Below, piece by piece: positions 61,001-64,000 of a stretch of 64,000 nucleotides of DNA. The DNA lies in assembly GCF_000003815.2 (NCBI RefSeq), contig NC_049997.1:3657262-3721261 (forward strand), in the 5' to 3' direction. This DNA is from Branchiostoma floridae. Its lineage: Eukaryota > Chordata > Leptocardii > Amphioxiformes > Branchiostomatidae. The position numbers and the translations under genes were made by a program. The notes under the pieces are model-generated. The model ran no database searches, was not told the origin of the DNA, and was given only the letters and a program-made list of their open reading frames with translations. The stretch's first letter is position 1. Every line of letters starts with the position of its first letter.

Positions 61001-63494
61001 AACTGGTCCTCTAGACCATAGTCTGTGTTACGCAGCACCTATAACAATAGTTGAATATGTCAAAGAATGTTTTTTTTTTTTTTACTCAATGGTCACCACG
61101 TAACAAGGCCTGAAGGCCACTCAAGGTTACAGGTTACATGATTGGAACTGTAACAGCAACTCTTCGCCCTAGGTCAGAAACATCATGATTAAGACCAGCC
61201 CAATTGCTCACTATGAGTGAGGACTAACTGACCCAATAGGTGAAGCAGGGGTTACGAGGGCTGCCCGGGAGATTCCCTACCCCTATTTCGGCCGGAATGG
61301 TTTGATCCGCTCGGGTGGATGTTCGCACATGTGGCGGGTTCTTTAACGTGCATAGGGTATGGCTCTCCCCACACACGGGACCTCCATTTAACGTCCTATC
61401 CGAGGGACGACTCATTTTTTCACTTGAGTAAAGTGAGGAAAGTCGTGTAAAGTGCCTTTCCCAAGGGCACAAGACCGGCAACACGGCAGGCGGATTCGAA
61501 CCAGCGACCTCTCGGTCACGCGCCGAATACTACCACTGTGCTACACGGCCCCACTTAGGCCTTAGAACAAGTGGTGTTAATGATATGTTACACTCAACAT
61601 ATTGATATATCAAATTTCATACAAATCTGTTTGTTACTTCTTTTGTGTCTGGACTTGCTTGCATAACTAGTCAAACCTGCCCAAGCGACCACCTCTTAAA
61701 GCCGACCACCTGGTCATTACGGCCGCTTTTCTCGGGCCAGAAAATTTTCCCCATTGATGTAAACATTATGCAACCCATTCAAGACGACCATCTGGCAAAC
61801 CCATTTGCCAAACATTGGGACCACACAGGACCAAATCCCTGTCGTATGTATTGATGGATGTGGAAGCCCTTCCTACATGATTTTTTTTTTTTTTCTATTT
61901 GCTTTTGGACAGACGAGGACGATGTGGCACTGCACTCAAGTTTTTGTAACTTATATTAAAAATGCCACATACACGGTACAGACAGAAGGAAAGTCGTGTA
62001 AAGTGCCTTTCCCAAGGGCACAACGTCGGGGGCACGGTGGGAATCGAACTCAGGACCCATAGATTCCGAGCCGAAAGCTCTACCAGTTACGCCACGCCCG
62101 ACGCCACAAACATGATTGTATATTACTGTGACAGTCATGCATGCAACATGATTTTTTTTCAGAGCTGCAATTATCTTATGACTGTCAATAAGATTCTTCT
62201 TTTGCCTTACCTCCTCCAGTGCATGCATGACCTGATCAGGAAAGTGGTCGGCCATCATGGCGGGAGAGACCAGAATCTCGGAGAAGTCCTCGTTTTTCAC
62301 CCAGAGTGCCTGATATCTGGGCTTCATCTTTCCGCACCTGGCCGCAAGGGAAGGGAAAACATTACTGATTTAACTCTCGGTTAAAGAAATGTGAACTGTT
62401 TTTGTCTCAGTCACTACTCATTGCTCTTAATCATAACACTCCATAATAGGTGCGTTCTGAAAGCAATCATTGAGTCAATCAATCGCCATTCGGTTTACGG
62501 AATTAAAAGAAAATCTTTGTGTGGCTTCATTGCACCATAAGGCCACACCAATTTAATTTCTTGGTTCACGGATTCGCTCGCTCCTTTTTTTTGGAAAAAA
62601 AAATAAAAATAAAAATTACCACTCAGCAAATTTTCACCATTAATGAAACCATTCACCAGCTTTCTGGTGTAGCAAATTGGCCTTTATATTATAAGCTCCT
62701 TAAAGTGTGGGTACAAATGCTGTTACTGTACAATAATAGTGTTTTTGTACTTTTTTCAAGCTGAAAACTTTTTTTCTTTATGTTTTGGATTAGCCGTTAC
62801 CTTTACCCCAACCATTTTACAATTTTTATTTTCATTTTTATTTCGCCCTCTCGCTCCATATTTTTTATGAAAAAATCCGTGAACCAAGAAATTAAATTGG
62901 TGTGGCCTAATTGTGACAAGGAAAACCTAACTCTATTGTTCTACTATCTCAGCCTCTGTCATAGAAAATAATGTCTTCTGCTGGTGACTGTTTCAGTCAT
63001 TTTAAAGTATTCATTGTTTTTTAACGACCATAAGAGCTGTCACATCTATTTTGACAGACTTTCCATCTTGAACCAAAGACTTCTTTTTTGCTTGCTAGCT
63101 TTATAAGTCGAATCAACAATTCACACAGCAAACTTCACAGTTATCTCCAATAGTGTGCAGGAATGTACCATTTCTTCCTGGGGTAGGTGCAGATGTACAT
63201 TGCTCCTTTACATCTCGCCCCCCCCCCTCTACTACAACTGCTATGGTACATTCCATACATAAAACAATAGGGTCCTGGAATGTACCACTTCTCCCTGGGG
63301 TGGTTCCTGACCACGTGGATCATCCTCCCAGGCGGGTACAGCTGCAGGTGTTGGGGGATGTTGATGGAGATGGTACTGGCCGACCTACTGCTGAGGTCAC
63401 GGGTCGACTGGGTCAACGAACTCTGGTCGATGTCGGGCATGAGGTACGGGTCACGCAAGCAGCAACATGGCAGACTGTAGGCTATGATCCTCCA
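58091..63494 (-). CDS. DAGLA: diacylglycerol lipase alpha, C-terminal exons (partial)
   Basis: Four exons in phase: 63289-63494, 62211-62337, 60834-61038, 58091-58962; 469 residues and a TGA at 58091-58093. DAGL is a membrane serine lipase that makes 2-arachidonoylglycerol. The catalytic Ser and the four membrane helices lie past the right edge. LYPPGRMIHVV, then ALWVKNEDFSEILVSPAM and DHFPDQVMHALEEV, match the end of the lipase domain; the long tail with SESDSVYS and YEPNLIPKPPRLYA matches the alpha, not the short beta, form. The latter sits where vertebrates have the Homer-binding PPxxF motif, with Tyr for Phe. The C-terminus ETDV fits a class I PDZ ligand. The donor of the first exon is either at 63289 (used here, giving REKCGK) or 63286. 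The tail is rich in Ser and Pro and probably disordered. Confidence 0.9.
59708..59719 (-). CDS. possible 12-base microexon of the DAGL gene
   Basis: A pyrimidine-rich tract with AG at 59720-59721, twelve bases, then GTTAGC. In phase 1-1 it would add GPRK between exons 60834-61038 and 58091-58962 without changing frame. Suggestive only. Confidence 0.3.
59730..60833. repeat. DAGL intron; CACTTGCCCGAAC-type repeats at 60460-60720
   Basis: A-rich sequence without exons to ~60430. At 60460-60720 the phrase CACTTGCCC recurs five or six times with related text, indicating an old dispersed repeat of unknown class. Confidence 0.5.
61066..61552 (-). mobile_element. tRNA-derived SINE, ~490 bp
   Basis: On the - strand: head GCCGTGTAGCACAGTGGTAG (A box), B box CTGGTTCGAATCC, core TTGTGCCCTTGGGAAAGGCA, a second conserved stretch around GCACGTTAAAGAACCCGCCA, and a poly(A) tail at 61066-61082. 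Its head differs from that of the SINEs at 45471 and 61883. Confidence 0.85.
61883..62109 (-). mobile_element. tRNA-derived SINE, internally deleted
   Basis: Second copy of the family at 45471-45753, lacking about 70 bases of the middle. Poly(A) tail (T-run on +) from 61883; ACATGATT flanks both sides (61875-61882, 62110-62117). Confidence 0.85.
62541..62907. mobile_element. 367-bp MITE, TAA target duplication
   Basis: Inverted ends GGCCACACCAATTTAATTTC and its mirror, arms about 40 bases including TTGGTTCACGGATT. TAA at 62538-62540 and 62908-62910. In the DAGL intron. Confidence 0.85.
63163..63306. repeat. copied 3' edge of a DAGL exon
   Basis: About 30 bases spanning the end and donor of exon 63289-63494 (63277-63306) recur in direct orientation at 63163-63192 inside the intron; the copy would read PRKKWYIP versus PREKWYIP. 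A C-run lies between at 63219-63228. Confidence 0.7.
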
Positions 63495-63679
63495 CTGGTA
63501 AAAAAGAAAAAAAGATTAATTTGGATTTTCTTGGGAGAGCTGCATGTATCTGTGTCTATCTAATAGTATATAGTCAGCAAAACTGCCCTTCTGTGTACCA
63601 CACTAACACTTGCATCTGTATTTACAATCAATTATGAATAACTTTGCATATATAGCTGTAAGCCGTGCTTAAAGCAGTA

Positions 63680-64000
63680 CTTTTTTTTTTTTTTTAAATA
63701 ATTTTTATTGATTTTCAAAGAACATAAAACACATACAAACACATTTATGGCACTTAAATCATAAACAGAATGACACGTGAAAAACTATAGAACTGCATGA
63801 TGATGATTGAAATAAAGTGAAGGTGATGACAAATAAAGTTGTAGAAGTTGTACCCCAATTACCATTGCAACAATACATAATGTATAAGACATATCACATT
63901 AAACATAACCAAGTAATTTTCCCCATTTACCGATATGCTTTTTAACTTTGTCAAGTCTTCTCGCTATAATACCTTCTAATTTAAAATAAAATGAAATATA
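63680..64000 (-). other. poly(T)-led segment, possible LINE 3' end
   Basis: A T-run at 63680-63695 then TTTTTATTGATTTTC suggests the poly(A) end of a - strand retroelement continuing off the window. No protein match was seen. Confidence 0.3.

Noticed and set aside
61660-61850. Possible MITE (repeated CGACCACCT phrases)
   Set aside because: Only loosely repeated text; no clear inverted ends or target duplication.

Overview
The window looks like nuclear DNA of an invertebrate chordate, most likely amphioxus (Branchiostoma). Genes are broken into many small exons by 0.2-8 kb introns. The predicted proteins resemble vertebrate ones (MYORG, DAGL-alpha, Kelch-like, Cys-loop receptor) but one uses lineage-specific domain shuffling, and introns are packed with foldback/MITE elements, 5'-truncated LINEs and tRNA-derived SINEs. 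The species call is inference from style; no marker gene proves it.

Layout: (1) 30-1614, + strand, last coding exon of a C2H2 zinc-finger protein with a decayed finger array after it. (2) 2937-11043, - strand, eleven exons of a GH31 glycosidase of the MYORG type, a type II membrane protein; only its 5' end is missing. (3) 11.3-18.8 kb, no gene found; dominated by a 4.2-kb giant foldback element flanked by TTAA. (4) 18839-44878, - strand, a 26-kb gene that I assembled from 31 exons with continuous reading phase. It encodes a predicted 1859-residue protein: signal peptide, discoidin-like F5/8C, pentraxin, F-type lectin, C-type lectin, SRCR, PAN/apple, eleven EGF repeats, a second C-type lectin, then a complete Cys-loop ligand-gated ion channel (ligand-binding domain, Cys-loop, M1-M4). 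This is the outstanding feature of the window. (5) 45-50.6 kb, repeats only. (6) 50686-52587, - strand, an intronless-CDS BTB-BACK-Kelch protein with a recognisable promoter near 53.4 kb. (7) 58091-63494, - strand, C-terminal four exons of a diacylglycerol lipase alpha, whose catalytic part lies beyond the right edge.

The five genes are not an operon and I see no shared pathway. DAGL (endocannabinoid synthesis) and the ion channel are both plausibly neuronal, but that is only suggestive. Recurrent themes in the non-coding DNA: giant foldbacks with kilobase arms, MITEs sitting within about 30 bases of exon boundaries, and repeated local duplications that copy an exon edge with its splice site into the neighbouring intron. 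Two runs of N (23260-23509, 40022-40121) are assembly gaps; both lie inside introns of the channel gene.
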